DNA from: Novosphingobium sp. JCM 18896
GTDB lineage: Bacteria; Pseudomonadota; Alphaproteobacteria; Sphingomonadales; Sphingomonadaceae
Length of the DNA: 64,000 bases
Assembly (NCBI RefSeq): GCF_025938095.1
Contig: NZ_JAPCZF010000003.1
Location: 62,001 to 126,000 of the forward strand
Direction of reading: 5' to 3'
Part shown: positions 8,773-18,076 of the stretch, piece by piece
How the letters are laid out: each line of letters starts with the position of its first letter
How positions within the stretch are numbered: the stretch's first letter is position 1
Notes under the pieces: generated by a model
What the model saw: only the letters and a program-made list of their open reading frames with translations
Databases searched by the model: none
Told to the model about the DNA's origin: nothing
Translations under genes and position numbers: made by a program

Positions 8773-10173
8773 TCAGAAATCGATCTGCGCGCGCATGCCG
8801 AAGGCGTCGACCGAATAGTTCGGATTGCCCGCGGCGGTCACCGGAGCATCGCGCAGCCACATGTGGCCATAGTTGGCGACGAATCGGACATAGTCGATCG
8901 GCACCCAGATCAGCGAGACGCCTGCGGTCTTCTGCACGCCGCCGTTGATCCCAGCGTCGGCGAGGTCCAGCCAGTCGTAGCGGACGTTGAGCTGGAGGGC
9001 GCCCATGCCGCCCTTGCCGACGGGACGGCGCGGCTTGATCCGATCGTAGACGCCGGCCTTGTAGCCGGTCTCGTCGTCGGTCAGCAGATAGCCGACTTCG
9101 GCATAGGCGCCGCGGAAAGTGGGATCGGCCAGGCCCGGACGCAGCACCGTCACCTGATAGCCCTCGCCGGTGGCATGCAGGCGGCCGGCGATATAGGCGA
9201 GCTCGGCGCCGAACAGGCGCTCGCCGCTGGCGGTGAAGGCGCCGCTGTCGACCAGGCGGACGTCGGTCGTGCGCAGGAACGGCCGCGCGCGATAGCGGAC
9301 GCCGTTGGCGGTGCGGTTGAGGTCGTGGAAATGCGCCGACAGGCCGAGGTGGAGGGTGCCGTTGCCCAGCTTGGGCATGGCCACGACGCGGCCGTCGAGG
9401 CTCCAGTTGCGATCGGTGTCGACGGCCAGCGCGGGCAGGTCGTCGGAGAAAATCCCGCCCTGGATCAGCAGCTTCTCGCTCGAATAGGTCGCGCTGAGAC
9501 CGAGCCGGCGCTCGAAGCCGAAGGCCGTGGCGAAGCTCGCGCGCTCGAGCATCGAGGTGAAGTTGTCCGAGGTCATCTCCTCGAGCCCCCAGAACGGCTT
9601 CTGGTGCCCGAGCGCGAGGGTGATGTCCTTGTTCGCCTTGTAGGTCAGGTAGACGTCGGTGAGCGTGACGTCCGAATTGCCGAGGTCGGCCTCGACGCGA
9701 TAGCCGAAGCCACCGGGCATCGTGCCTTCGAAGCCGAAGTAGAGCCGGCGCATCCGCGTCGCGACGCCGAGGTGTTCGGGGCCCGCGCTGATTCCGGCGG
9801 GCGCATCGATGTAGCCGGCGTCGAGCTGCATGCGGCCGCGCGGCTTGAAGCTCCAGCCGCCATCGGCCGACAGCTCGGGCGCGCCCTTCCAGGCGACCTT
9901 GATCGGCGGTGCCTTGGCGGCGGCGGTCGTGGCTGCCGTCGCCGCAGTGGTTGCGCTCGCGGCGGCCTGGGTGGCGGCGTCGGCCTTGGCATTGGCCGTG
10001 TTGAGCTGGCTCTCGAGCTGGTCGATCCGTTCGGCCATGCGCTGCATCTGCGCGCGCATCGTCGCCAGTTCCTGCTGCACCGCCGCGGTGTCGGCGGTCT
10101 GCGCCTGCGAGGGCAGGGCCCAGCCGAGCGCGACGGCGATCGCCGGGATCGAGACGGATCGGGCTTTGCTCAT
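8773..10173 (-). CDS. OprP/OprO-type phosphate-selective porin
   Basis: This 466-residue outer-membrane protein belongs to the phosphate/polyphosphate-selective porin family. Residues 1-24 are a signal peptide ending PSQAQ. A coiled-coil with the repeating pattern LATMRAQMQRMAERIDQLES and an Ala/Thr-rich linker follow, as in trimeric OprP relatives. The barrel domain has features such as RRLYFGFEGTMPGGFGYRVE, LALGHQKPFWG and FERRLGLSATY. It ends in the aromatic residue F that barrel assembly requires. Its position between phoR and pstS supports anion uptake across the outer membrane during phosphate starvation. True ion selectivity is not proven by sequence. Confidence 0.92.
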   Translation of the reverse strand: MSKARSVSIPAIAVALGWALPSQAQTADTAAVQQELATMRAQMQRMAERIDQLESQLNTANAKADAATQAAASATTAATAATTAAAKAPPIKVAWKGAPELSADGGWSFKPRGRMQLDAGYIDAPAGISAGPEHLGVATRMRRLYFGFEGTMPGGFGYRVEADLGNSDVTLTDVYLTYKANKDITLALGHQKPFWGLEEMTSDNFTSMLERASFATAFGFERRLGLSATYSSEKLLIQGGIFSDDLPALAVDTDRNWSLDGRVVAMPKLGNGTLHLGLSAHFHDLNRTANGVRYRARPFLRTTDVRLVDSGAFTASGERLFGAELAYIAGRLHATGEGYQVTVLRPGLADPTFRGAYAEVGYLLTDDETGYKAGVYDRIKPRRPVGKGGMGALQLNVRYDWLDLADAGINGGVQKTAGVSLIWVPIDYVRFVANYGHMWLRDAPVTAAGNPNYSVDAFGMRAQIDF

Positions 10174-10369
10174 GATGAATCCCCAAGGCAGGCGAGGGCC
10201 AGTCGCTGCGCCAAGCCAGCCTTTAGGTCATCTTCGTAGAAACAATAAGAAACAATTCGCCGTCTGCCGTGCGTCGAGCACGTCTCGACCGGGTATCTCG
10301 TGTCTTTTCAGCGACATGACGCGGCGGAAAATGTGACTTTAATGCGTCTGAATGGTGACGGTAGTCCGA

Positions 10370-11356
10370 TCAGGCCTTGCGCAAGGGCAGCATGATCGAG
10401 GCCGTCGTGCCCTCGCCGAGCCGCGTGGTGATGTCGAAGCGGCCGCGGTGGCGTTCGACGATGTGCTTGACGATCGACAGGCCCAAGCCCGTGCCGCCGG
10501 CCGCGCGGCTGCGGCTGGTGTCGGCGCGGTAGAAGCGCTCGGTCAGGCGCGGCAGGTGCTCGGGGGCGATGCCTTCGCCCTCGTCGCGGACCGTGACCGA
10601 GAGCCAGCCGGTATGCGTCGCTTCGAGCGTGACATGGACCGGACCGCCGGGCTTGCCGTACTTGAGCGCGTTGTCGATCAGGTTGCGGACGACCTGCGCC
10701 ATCTGCCCACGATCACCGGCGATGATCGCCGACTCGCAATTGGCGCCGACCGAGACGTTGGTGCCTTCGCGGAACTCGCCCGCGACCTCGCGCGCGAGCA
10801 CGGCGATGTCGACCTCGTCCGACGGGACCTCGTGCTTGACCGCCTCGATCCGCGACAGCGACATCAGGTCCTCGACCAGGTGCTGCATGCGCAGCGCCTC
10901 GTGCCGGATGATCTCGAGGAAGCGCTCGCGCGTGGCGGGATCGTTGCCGGCCTTGGGCGTGAGCAGGGTTTCGACATAGCCGATGATCGCGGCGAGCGGC
11001 GTGCGCAGCTCGTGGCTGGCATTGGCGACGAAATCGGCATGGGCGCGGGCGGTGCTGGCCTGGACCGAGAGGTCGTAGAGCGTGACGAGTCGCTCGCCGG
11101 GACCCACGACCTGGCAATCGACTTCCCAGACCGAGCCGCCGACCGAGAGCCCGTCGATCCGCGCCGAGCCGCCGGCATCGTCGAGAATGACCGAGACCGC
11201 CTCGGGATTGCGGATGGCGATGCGCACGTCCTGGCTGACGATGTGACTGCCGAGCAGCGCCTTGGCCGCGGCGTTGGCGAAGACCACTTGCCCGCGCGCG
11301 ACCGCGAGCGCGGGGGTCTGGATGTGTTCGAGCAGGTGGACGCCATCGAGTGCCAT
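10370..11356 (-). CDS. phoR: Phosphate regulon sensor kinase PhoR (no membrane segment seen)
   Basis: This 328-residue histidine kinase is the expected partner of PhoB. A PAS-like domain covers about residues 10-100. The phospho-acceptor is H115 in NASHELRTPLAAI, the N-box is NLIDNALKYG (225-234), and the G boxes are DEGEGI (258-263) and GGTGLGLSIV (287-296). Unlike E. coli PhoR, no N-terminal membrane helix is visible. The FAD oxidoreductase stops only 17 bases upstream, which leaves no room for one. Signalling would then have to pass through PhoU and the Pst complex by a cytosolic PAS domain. Confidence 0.93.
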   Translation of the reverse strand: MALDGVHLLEHIQTPALAVARGQVVFANAAAKALLGSHIVSQDVRIAIRNPEAVSVILDDAGGSARIDGLSVGGSVWEVDCQVVGPGERLVTLYDLSVQASTARAHADFVANASHELRTPLAAIIGYVETLLTPKAGNDPATRERFLEIIRHEALRMQHLVEDLMSLSRIEAVKHEVPSDEVDIAVLAREVAGEFREGTNVSVGANCESAIIAGDRGQMAQVVRNLIDNALKYGKPGGPVHVTLEATHTGWLSVTVRDEGEGIAPEHLPRLTERFYRADTSRSRAAGGTGLGLSIVKHIVERHRGRFDITTRLGEGTTASIMLPLRKA

Positions 11357-11373
11357 GTGACGGTTCTAGGGAC

Positions 11374-13014
11374 TTATTGTGACAACGGGAAGTTGTCGAA
11401 CATGCGCCACAGTCGCGAGCGGTCGGCCAGGATCGCGCGCGCGGCGTTGTGCCCCGGCGCGCCGGTCACGCCGCCGCCCGGATGCGCGCCCGAGCCGCAG
11501 AGGTAGAGCCCCTTGATCGGCCCACGATAGTCGCCGTGGCCGAGCACGGGGCGTGCCGACCACAACTGGTCGAGGCTCATGCGGCCGTGAAAGATGTCGC
11601 CGCCGATCAGGCCGAACTTGCGTTCGAGATCGAGCGGCGAGTGGATCTGCCGCGCGATCACGCTCGCGCGGAAATTGGGCGCGTGCCGCGTGACCGTGTC
11701 GATGATGCGATCGGCCGCGGCCTCGCGTTCGTCGTCCCAGGATCTGCCGCTGCCATCAGGATTGGGGGGCAGTTCGGGGGCGAACTGCTGGCAGAACAGG
11801 CTGGCGACGTGCGCACCGGGCGGGGCCAGGCTGTCGTCGAGCGTTGAGGGGATCAGCATCTCGACGATCGGTTCGCGCGACCAGCCGTGCGCGCGGGCAT
11901 CGTCCCAGGCCGCGTCCATATAGTCGAGCCCCGGGGCGATGACGATCCCGGCGGTGTGGTGATCGGCCAGAACCTTGCCCGGAAGCACGCTGAAATCGGG
12001 TAGTTCGGACAACGCGACGTTCATGCGGAATGTGCCCGAGCCGGTCTTGAAGCCGGCCATGCGCCGGCGGAAATCGGCGTCGAGATCGGCGGGGTCGATC
12101 ATCCGGCGATAGAGCAGCGCAGGGCCGACATTGGCCGCGACGCGCGGGCTCATGATTTCCTCGCCGCTCTCGAGCTGCAGGCCCGCGACCTTGCCGCCGT
12201 CGACGAGCACGCGCGCCACCGGTGCCTCGACACTGATCTCGACCCCGACGTCGCGGCAGGCCGCGGCCATGGCTTGGGTGATCGCCCCCATGCCGCCGAC
12301 CGCATGGCCCCAGGCGCCCTTCTTGCCGTTCACCTCGCCGAAGACGTGGTGGAGCAGGACATAGGCCGAGCCCGGCGTCGAGACCCCGGCCCAGTTGCCG
12401 ACCACGGCGTCGAAGGCGAAGGCCGACTTGATGCGGTCGTCCTCGAACCAGAAGTCGAGGAATTCGCGCGCCGACTTGGTGAAGATCGCCAGCAGGTCGC
12501 GCTGTGCAGCGAGGTCGAGCTTGCCGAGCGGCCAGCCCTGCCGCGCCGCCGCAACCAGTTCGCCGAGGCCGCCGCCGGCGTTCGGCGGAATCTCCAGCGC
12601 CAGCCCGCGCAGCACGTCGGCGACCTTTTCGAGCGCCGCGTCGTAGGCCGGATAGGCCTCGGCATCGCGCGGTGAGAAGCGCGCGAATTCGGCGCGGGTG
12701 CGATCCATGCCGCCGCCGAGCTTCAGGTAGTCGTTGTCGAAAGGCAGGAAGTTCGACAGCCGCCGCTCGACGATCCGCAGGCCGCGTTCGTGCAGCTTCA
12801 TGTCGGCGATGACCTTGGGCTGGAGCAGGCTGACCGTGTAGCTCGCGGTCGAATTGCGGAATCCGGGCGCGAATTCCTCGGTCACCGCGGCGCCGCCCAC
12901 CACATGCCGACGTTCGAGCACGCGCACGCGCAGCCCCGCGCGGGCGAGGTAGAAGGCGCAGACGAGGCCGTTGTGTCCGCCGCCCAGGATCAGAGCATCA
13001 TAGTGCTTGCTCAC
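11374..13014 (-). CDS. Phytoene-desaturase-like NAD(P)/FAD oxidoreductase
   Basis: This 546-residue flavoprotein resembles the phytoene desaturase/PYROXD2 group. The N-terminal dinucleotide-binding motif is ALILGGGHNGLVCAFYLARAG, continued by VRVLERRHVVGGAAVTEE. The C-terminal FAD-closing segment is IKGLYLCGSGAHPGGGVTGAPG. The start is a GTG at 13014 with a strong GGAGG seven bases upstream. No carotenoid genes are nearby, so a true carotenoid role is doubtful. It lies 17 bases before phoR and diverges from zwf. Confidence 0.88.
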   Translation of the reverse strand: MSKHYDALILGGGHNGLVCAFYLARAGLRVRVLERRHVVGGAAVTEEFAPGFRNSTASYTVSLLQPKVIADMKLHERGLRIVERRLSNFLPFDNDYLKLGGGMDRTRAEFARFSPRDAEAYPAYDAALEKVADVLRGLALEIPPNAGGGLGELVAAARQGWPLGKLDLAAQRDLLAIFTKSAREFLDFWFEDDRIKSAFAFDAVVGNWAGVSTPGSAYVLLHHVFGEVNGKKGAWGHAVGGMGAITQAMAAACRDVGVEISVEAPVARVLVDGGKVAGLQLESGEEIMSPRVAANVGPALLYRRMIDPADLDADFRRRMAGFKTGSGTFRMNVALSELPDFSVLPGKVLADHHTAGIVIAPGLDYMDAAWDDARAHGWSREPIVEMLIPSTLDDSLAPPGAHVASLFCQQFAPELPPNPDGSGRSWDDEREAAADRIIDTVTRHAPNFRASVIARQIHSPLDLERKFGLIGGDIFHGRMSLDQLWSARPVLGHGDYRGPIKGLYLCGSGAHPGGGVTGAPGHNAARAILADRSRLWRMFDNFPLSQ

Positions 13015-13062
13015 GCGTTGCCTCCGTGGCGACTACCTTGGCCGACCCTTGCCGTGCCATGC

Positions 13063-13084
13063 TGCGTGTGCGAAACAACACGCA
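13063..13084. promoter_or_regulatory. Inverted repeat in the zwf divergent promoter region
   Basis: A perfect 7-bp inverted repeat (TGCGTGT / ACACGCA) with an 8-base spacer lies between the divergent FAD oxidoreductase and zwf genes, about 55 bases before the proposed zwf start. It could be an operator for the Entner-Doudoroff operon. It does not resemble the HexR consensus, and no regulator is encoded next to it. Confidence 0.35.
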
Positions 13085-13139
13085 TGGGGGGCTTGCCGGG
13101 ACGGTTACCAGTGCAGCGCTTACGGCAGGGGATTCAAGA

Positions 13140-14594
13140 GTGAGTTTCACCGCGGACCGGCTTCTTCTCTTCGGCGCTACCGGCGATCTGTCGAAGCGCA
13201 TGTTGTTGCCCTCGCTCTGCGCGCTCGCCGCGGACGATCTGCTACCGCCGAGTCTGGAGATCATCGGCACCGCGCGTTCCGATCTCGACGACCAGGCCTT
13301 CCGCCAGTTCGCGCGCGAAGCGCTCGAAAAGTTCCTGCCGGCCGAACGCCGCGGCAGCGTGGGCGCCTTCCTCAACCGCCTGCACTACCAGCCGCTCGAT
13401 GCGACCCAGGAGGACGGCTTTGCCGCCCTGGCCGACAAGGTCGGCAAGCCCGAGCAGGGGCTCGCGATCTTCCTGTCGACCGCGCCGAGCCTGTTCGAGC
13501 CGACGATCCACGGGCTGCAGAAGGCGGGACTGACCGGCGACACCGTGCGCATGTGCCTGGAAAAGCCGCTCGGCACCGATCTCGAAACCAGCCGGCACAT
13601 CAACGATGCCGTCGCCAGCGCCTTTCCCGAGGACCGCATCTTCCGCATCGACCACTATCTGGGCAAGGAAACCGTCCAGAACCTGCTGGCGCTGCGCTTC
13701 GCCAACATCCTGTTCGAGCCGCTGTGGAACGCGGCGCATATCGATCACGTCCAGATCACCGTCGCCGAGACCGTCGGCCTCGAAGGGCGCGTCTCGTTCT
13801 ACGACGATGCCGGTGCGCTGCGCGACATGGTGCAGAACCACATGCTGCAGCTGCTGTCGCTGGTGGCGATGGAGCCGCCGTCGAGCTTCGATGCCACGGC
13901 CGTGCGCGACGAGAAGGTGAAAGTGCTGCGCAGCCTGCGCCGCGTCGGGCCCGACGAGACCGTGACCGGCCAGTACCGCGCCGGCGCCATTACCGGCCAG
14001 GCCGTGCCCGGCTACGACGACGAACTCGGCAAGGATTCGGACACCGAGACCTTCGTCGCGATCAAGTCGCACATCGACAACTGGCGCTGGAAGGGCGTGC
14101 CCTTCTACCTGCGCACGGGCAAGCGACTGCCCGAGCGCGTGACCGAGATCGTCGTTCAGTTCCGTCCCGTGCCGCATTCGATCTTCGCCGGATCCAATGG
14201 CAAGAAGGGCGGCGCCAAGGCCGAACCCAACCGGCTGGTCATCGGCATCCAGCCCGAAGAGAACATCACCTTGTCGCTGATGGCCAAGGTGCCCGGGCTC
14301 GATCGCGGCGGGATCCGCCTGCGGCCGGTGCCGCTCAACATCGCCATGCAGAACGCCTTCGCCGGCAAGGAACGTCGCATCGCTTACGAGCGGCTGCTGC
14401 TCGACCTGATCGAGGGCGATCAGACCTTGTTCGTCCGCCGTGACGAGGTGGAAGCGCAGTGGGACTGGGTCGATGCGATCCGCGCGTCCTGGGAAGACCA
14501 GGGCGCGACCCCGAAGAACTATACGGCGGGCTCCTGGGGGCCATCCGCAGCGATCGCCCTCGCCGAGCGCGACGGCGTCACATGGCACGAGTAG
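13140..14594 (+). CDS. zwf: Glucose-6-phosphate 1-dehydrogenase
   Basis: Zwf oxidises glucose-6-phosphate to 6-phosphogluconolactone and so feeds the Entner-Doudoroff pathway. A GTG start at 13140 was chosen. It has AGGGG about ten bases upstream, gives 484 residues (E. coli Zwf is 491), and places the NADP-binding motif [19 protein letters not shown] at the N-terminus as in relatives. An upstream ATG at 13026 would add an unlikely 38-residue leader. The substrate/catalytic motif [13 protein letters not shown] and the EKPLGTDL segment are intact. It heads the operon, 61 bases before edd. Confidence 0.97.
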   Translation: MSFTADRLLLFGATGDLSKRMLLPSLCALAADDLLPPSLEIIGTARSDLDDQAFRQFAREALEKFLPAERRGSVGAFLNRLHYQPLDATQEDGFAALADKVGKPEQGLAIFLSTAPSLFEPTIHGLQKAGLTGDTVRMCLEKPLGTDLETSRHINDAVASAFPEDRIFRIDHYLGKETVQNLLALRFANILFEPLWNAAHIDHVQITVAETVGLEGRVSFYDDAGALRDMVQNHMLQLLSLVAMEPPSSFDATAVRDEKVKVLRSLRRVGPDETVTGQYRAGAITGQAVPGYDDELGKDSDTETFVAIKSHIDNWRWKGVPFYLRTGKRLPERVTEIVVQFRPVPHSIFAGSNGKKGGAKAEPNRLVIGIQPEENITLSLMAKVPGLDRGGIRLRPVPLNIAMQNAFAGKERRIAYERLLLDLIEGDQTLFVRRDEVEAQWDWVDAIRASWEDQGATPKNYTAGSWGPSAAIALAERDGVTWHE

Positions 14595-14655
14595 CCAAAA
14601 GAAGCGTTGTGGGCAGAGGGTGTGCCAGGGGATGGCAAGGTCAGGAGGTACGGCC

Positions 14656-16470
14656 ATGAGCAATCTCAACCCTGAGGTCGCCCGCGTCACCGAAAGAATC
14701 GCTGCGAAGTCGCGCGACAGCCGCGCGCGGTATCTCGATCTCATGGCGCGCGAGGGCGACAAGCACGGCAGCCGCGATTTCCTGTCCTGCTCGAACCTCG
14801 CGCACGGCTTTGCCGCGGCGCTGGAAGACAAGGATTCGATCGCGACCGGTCGCGGACCGAACATCGGCATCGTCACCGCCTATAACGACATGCTCTCGGC
14901 GCATCAGCCCTATGGCCGCTATCCCGAGCAGATGAAGCTCTATGCGCGCGAGGTCGGCGCCACGGCGCAGGTCGCGGGCGGCGTGCCGGCGATGTGCGAC
15001 GGCGTGACCCAGGGCTTCGACGGCATGGAGCTGTCGCTGTTCAGCCGCGACACGATCGCCATGTCGACCGCCGTCGCCATGAGCCACGCGATGTTCGACG
15101 GCATGGCGCTGCTGGGCATCTGCGACAAGATCGTTCCCGGCCTGATGATCGGCGCGCTGCGCTTCGGCCATCTGCCCGCGGTGTTCATTCCCTCCGGGCC
15201 GATGCCATCGGGCATTTCGAACAAGGAGAAGCAGAAGACCCGCCAGCTCTATGCCGAAGGCAAGGTCGGCCGAGCCGAGCTGCTCGCCAGCGAGAGCGCC
15301 AGCTACCATTCGCCGGGCACCTGCACCTTCTACGGCACGGCCAATTCGAACCAGATGATGATGGAGCTGATGGGGCTCCACATGCCGGGCGCGGCCTTCG
15401 TGCCGCCGAACACGCCGCTGCGGCAGGCGCTGACCCGCGCCGCGGTCCACCGGCTGGCGCAGATCGGCCGCAACGGACCCGATCCGCGGCCGATGGCGCA
15501 GGTCGTCGACGAGAAGGCGATCGTCAACGCCTGCGTCGGTCTGCTGGCGACGGGCGGCTCGACCAACCATGCGATCCACCTGCCCGCAATGGCGCGCGCC
15601 GCCGGGATTCAGCTCGACTGGGAGGATCTCGACGAATTGTCCGCCGTCGTGCCGCTGATCGCGCATGTCTATCCCAACGGCGCCGCCGACGTGAACCACT
15701 TCCACGCCGCGGGCGGCATCGGCTACGTGATCGGCGAATTGCTCGGCGCCGGGCTGGCGCACGCCGACGTGCTGACCGTGGCCGAGGGCGGCATGGGCGA
15801 CTATGCGCGCGAGCCCTGGCTTGAGAGCGAGGCGCTGGCCTGGCGCGATACGCCCAAGACGAGCGGCGATGCCTCGATCCTGCGCCCCGTGTCCGATCCG
15901 TTCCTCGCCGATGGTGGCATGCGCCTGGTCCAGGGCAATCTCGGCCGCGGCACCTTCAAGACCAGCGCGGTCGATCCGGCGCGTTGGACGATCGAGGCGC
16001 CGGTGCGCGTGTTCGACACGCAGGAGGGTGTGACCGAGGCCTTCAAGGCGGGCGAGCTTGATCGCGACGTAATCGTCGTCGTGCGTTTCCAGGGGCCGCG
16101 CGCCAACGGCATGCCCGAACTGCACAAGCTGACCCCGCCGCTCGGCGTGCTCCAGGATCGTGGCCACAAGGTCGCGCTGGTCACCGACGGGCGCATGTCG
16201 GGTGCTTCGGGCAAGGTGCCCGCGGCGATCCACATCACGCCCGAGGCGCTGAACGGCGGCGCCCTGGCATTGCTTCAGGACGGTGATCTCGTACGGCTGA
16301 GCGCCGAGGACGGCACGCTCGAAGTGTTGAGCGATCTCTCGGGGCGTACGCCCGCGCAGTGCCACGAGGCCACGGCCGGGATGGGGCGTGAGCTCTTCGC
16401 CGTATTCCGCCACATGGCCGGCGGGGCGGAGCAGGGCGGATCGGCGATGCTGGAGCTGGCCGGCCTGTGA
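14656..16470 (+). CDS. edd: 6-Phosphogluconate dehydratase
   Basis: Edd converts 6-phosphogluconate to 2-keto-3-deoxy-6-phosphogluconate, the committing step of the Entner-Doudoroff pathway. It is 604 residues, matching the family length. The ATG at 14656 follows a perfect AGGAGG seven bases upstream. Iron-sulfur cluster cysteines are seen in [21 protein letters not shown] and [11 protein letters not shown]. The C-terminal [20 protein letters not shown] is the family signature. Its stop overlaps the GTG of glk. Confidence 0.98.
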   Translation: MSNLNPEVARVTERIAAKSRDSRARYLDLMAREGDKHGSRDFLSCSNLAHGFAAALEDKDSIATGRGPNIGIVTAYNDMLSAHQPYGRYPEQMKLYAREVGATAQVAGGVPAMCDGVTQGFDGMELSLFSRDTIAMSTAVAMSHAMFDGMALLGICDKIVPGLMIGALRFGHLPAVFIPSGPMPSGISNKEKQKTRQLYAEGKVGRAELLASESASYHSPGTCTFYGTANSNQMMMELMGLHMPGAAFVPPNTPLRQALTRAAVHRLAQIGRNGPDPRPMAQVVDEKAIVNACVGLLATGGSTNHAIHLPAMARAAGIQLDWEDLDELSAVVPLIAHVYPNGAADVNHFHAAGGIGYVIGELLGAGLAHADVLTVAEGGMGDYAREPWLESEALAWRDTPKTSGDASILRPVSDPFLADGGMRLVQGNLGRGTFKTSAVDPARWTIEAPVRVFDTQEGVTEAFKAGELDRDVIVVVRFQGPRANGMPELHKLTPPLGVLQDRGHKVALVTDGRMSGASGKVPAAIHITPEALNGGALALLQDGDLVRLSAEDGTLEVLSDLSGRTPAQCHEATAGMGRELFAVFRHMAGGAEQGGSAMLELAGL

Positions 16471-17450
16471 GCCCTGCTGTGAAGCCTGACGTGACGCGTA
16501 TTGTCGTCGGCGACATCGGCGGGACCAACGCCCGTTTCGCGCTGGCAGAGATCGCGCAGGGCCGGATCGTCTCGCTTGGCGAGCCGGTGATCCTGCCGAC
16601 GAAAGACCATGCGGGGCTGCCCAGCGCCTGGCACGCCTATGGCGAGCAACTCGGTGAGCCCCTGCCGCGGCTCGCGTCGTTGGCGATCGCCGGGCCGGTG
16701 ACCGGCGGTCCGGTCGATTTCAAGAATTCGGACTGGGTGGTCTACCCGGATACGCTCGAACAGGACCTCGGTCTCGATCACGTCCTGCTGCTCAATGATT
16801 TCGGTGCGATGGCCCATGCCGTGCACGCGCTGGGGGCCGAGCATTTCGTCCACGTCTGCGGCCCCGACGTGTCGCTGCCCGATCACGGCGCGATCTCGGT
16901 GCTCGGGCCGGGGACGGGGCTCGGCGTCGCCGTGCTCCAGCGCACCGCCGCCGGGCCGATCGTGCTCGAGACCGAAGGCTCGCACATCCATTTCGCGCCG
17001 CTCGACGAGACCGAGCAGCGGGTCAGCGCGGTGCTGAGCGCCAAATACGGCCGTACCTCGGTCGAGCGTGTGGTTTCGGGGCCCGGCCTCGGCGACGTGG
17101 TCCGCGCGCTGTCGCCGGGAGAGAGCCGCAACGACGCGGCGCTATGGGAAGCCGCCATCGGCCGCGAGGAAGCGGTGCTGATCGAAGCGCTCGACCTGTT
17201 CCTCGCCAGCTATGGTGCGGCCACCGGCGATCTCTCGCTCGCGCACGGCGCCATGGGCGTCGCGCTGACCGGCGGGCTGACCAACCGCCTGCTGCATCTG
17301 ATTCCCGAGAGCGGCTTCCACGCGCGGTTTTGCGACAAGGCGCGGTACCGCGCGCGCATGGAAACCGTACCGATCAAACTCGTCACCCATCCGCAGCCGG
17401 GCCTGTTCGGCGCCGCGGCCGCCTTTGCCAGGGAGCACGCATCCGCATGA
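16467..17450 (+). CDS. glk: Glucokinase
   Basis: This 327-residue ATP-dependent hexokinase of the ROK-independent Glk family makes glucose-6-phosphate for zwf. The phosphate-binding motif is [16 protein letters not shown] near the N-terminus. The catalytic aspartate region is [13 protein letters not shown], and the second phosphate loop is [11 protein letters not shown]. The start is GTG inside GTGA, overlapping the edd stop by 4 bases, so translation is coupled. Presence in this operon implies that free glucose is imported unphosphorylated. Confidence 0.97.
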   Translation: MSPAVKPDVTRIVVGDIGGTNARFALAEIAQGRIVSLGEPVILPTKDHAGLPSAWHAYGEQLGEPLPRLASLAIAGPVTGGPVDFKNSDWVVYPDTLEQDLGLDHVLLLNDFGAMAHAVHALGAEHFVHVCGPDVSLPDHGAISVLGPGTGLGVAVLQRTAAGPIVLETEGSHIHFAPLDETEQRVSAVLSAKYGRTSVERVVSGPGLGDVVRALSPGESRNDAALWEAAIGREEAVLIEALDLFLASYGAATGDLSLAHGAMGVALTGGLTNRLLHLIPESGFHARFCDKARYRARMETVPIKLVTHPQPGLFGAAAAFAREHASA

Positions 17451-18076
17451 GCCGCATCGAAACCATCATGCTCACGGCCCCGGTCATCCCGGTTCTGGTG
17501 ATCGAGGACGTCGCCCATGCCCTGCCGATCGCCCAGGCGCTGGTCGCGGGCGGGCTGCCGGTTCTCGAAGTCACCCTGCGCACCCCCGCCGCGCTCGACG
17601 CGATCCGCGAGATGAAGCAGGTCCCCGGCGCGATCGTCGGCGCGGGCACCGTGCTCAACCCCGCGCAGCTCGACGCCGCGCTCGAAGCGGGTAGCGAATT
17701 CATCGTCTCGCCGGGGCTGACCGAGCCGCTGGGCCGCGCGGCGATCGCGGCGGACGTGCCGTTCCTGCCGGGCACGGTCAATTCGGGCGATATCATGCGC
17801 GGGCTCGATCTCGGCCTCAATCGCTTCAAGTTCTTCCCAGCCGCGGCCTCGGGCGGCATTCCGACCCTGTCGGCGCTCGCCAGCGTGTTCGGCGAGGTGC
17901 GCTTCTGCCCGACCGGCGGGATCAGCTTCGCCACTGCGCGCGAATGGCTCGCGCTCGACGCGGTGCTCTGCGTCGGCGGATCGTGGGTCGTCCCCAAGGG
18001 CGCGCCCGACGTCGCCGCGATCGAGACTGCCGCACGCGCAGCGAGCGGGCTTCGTTCGACCGGGATGGGGGCATGA
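17447..18076 (+). CDS. eda: KDPG/KHG aldolase
   Basis: Eda cleaves 2-keto-3-deoxy-6-phosphogluconate to pyruvate and glyceraldehyde-3-phosphate. The ATG at 17447 overlaps the glk stop (ATGA) and gives 209 residues, the family size. Active-site features are the glutamate in PVLEVTLRTP, the GAGTVLNPAQ strand, and the Schiff-base lysine in NRFKFFPAAA. FCPTGGIS binds the phosphate. It is the last of the four classical pathway genes. Confidence 0.97.
   Translation: MSRIETIMLTAPVIPVLVIEDVAHALPIAQALVAGGLPVLEVTLRTPAALDAIREMKQVPGAIVGAGTVLNPAQLDAALEAGSEFIVSPGLTEPLGRAAIAADVPFLPGTVNSGDIMRGLDLGLNRFKFFPAAASGGIPTLSALASVFGEVRFCPTGGISFATAREWLALDAVLCVGGSWVVPKGAPDVAAIETAARAASGLRSTGMGA

Noticed and set aside
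10333..10360. Possible Pho box before the porin gene
   Set aside because: Two GTCAC-like sites are present but are 23 bases apart with a poor middle unit, so the 11-base phasing fails.
11374..13014. Carotenoid biosynthesis gene (crtI)
   Set aside because: It resembles the broader PYROXD2-like group and no crt genes are near, so the specific symbol is not justified.
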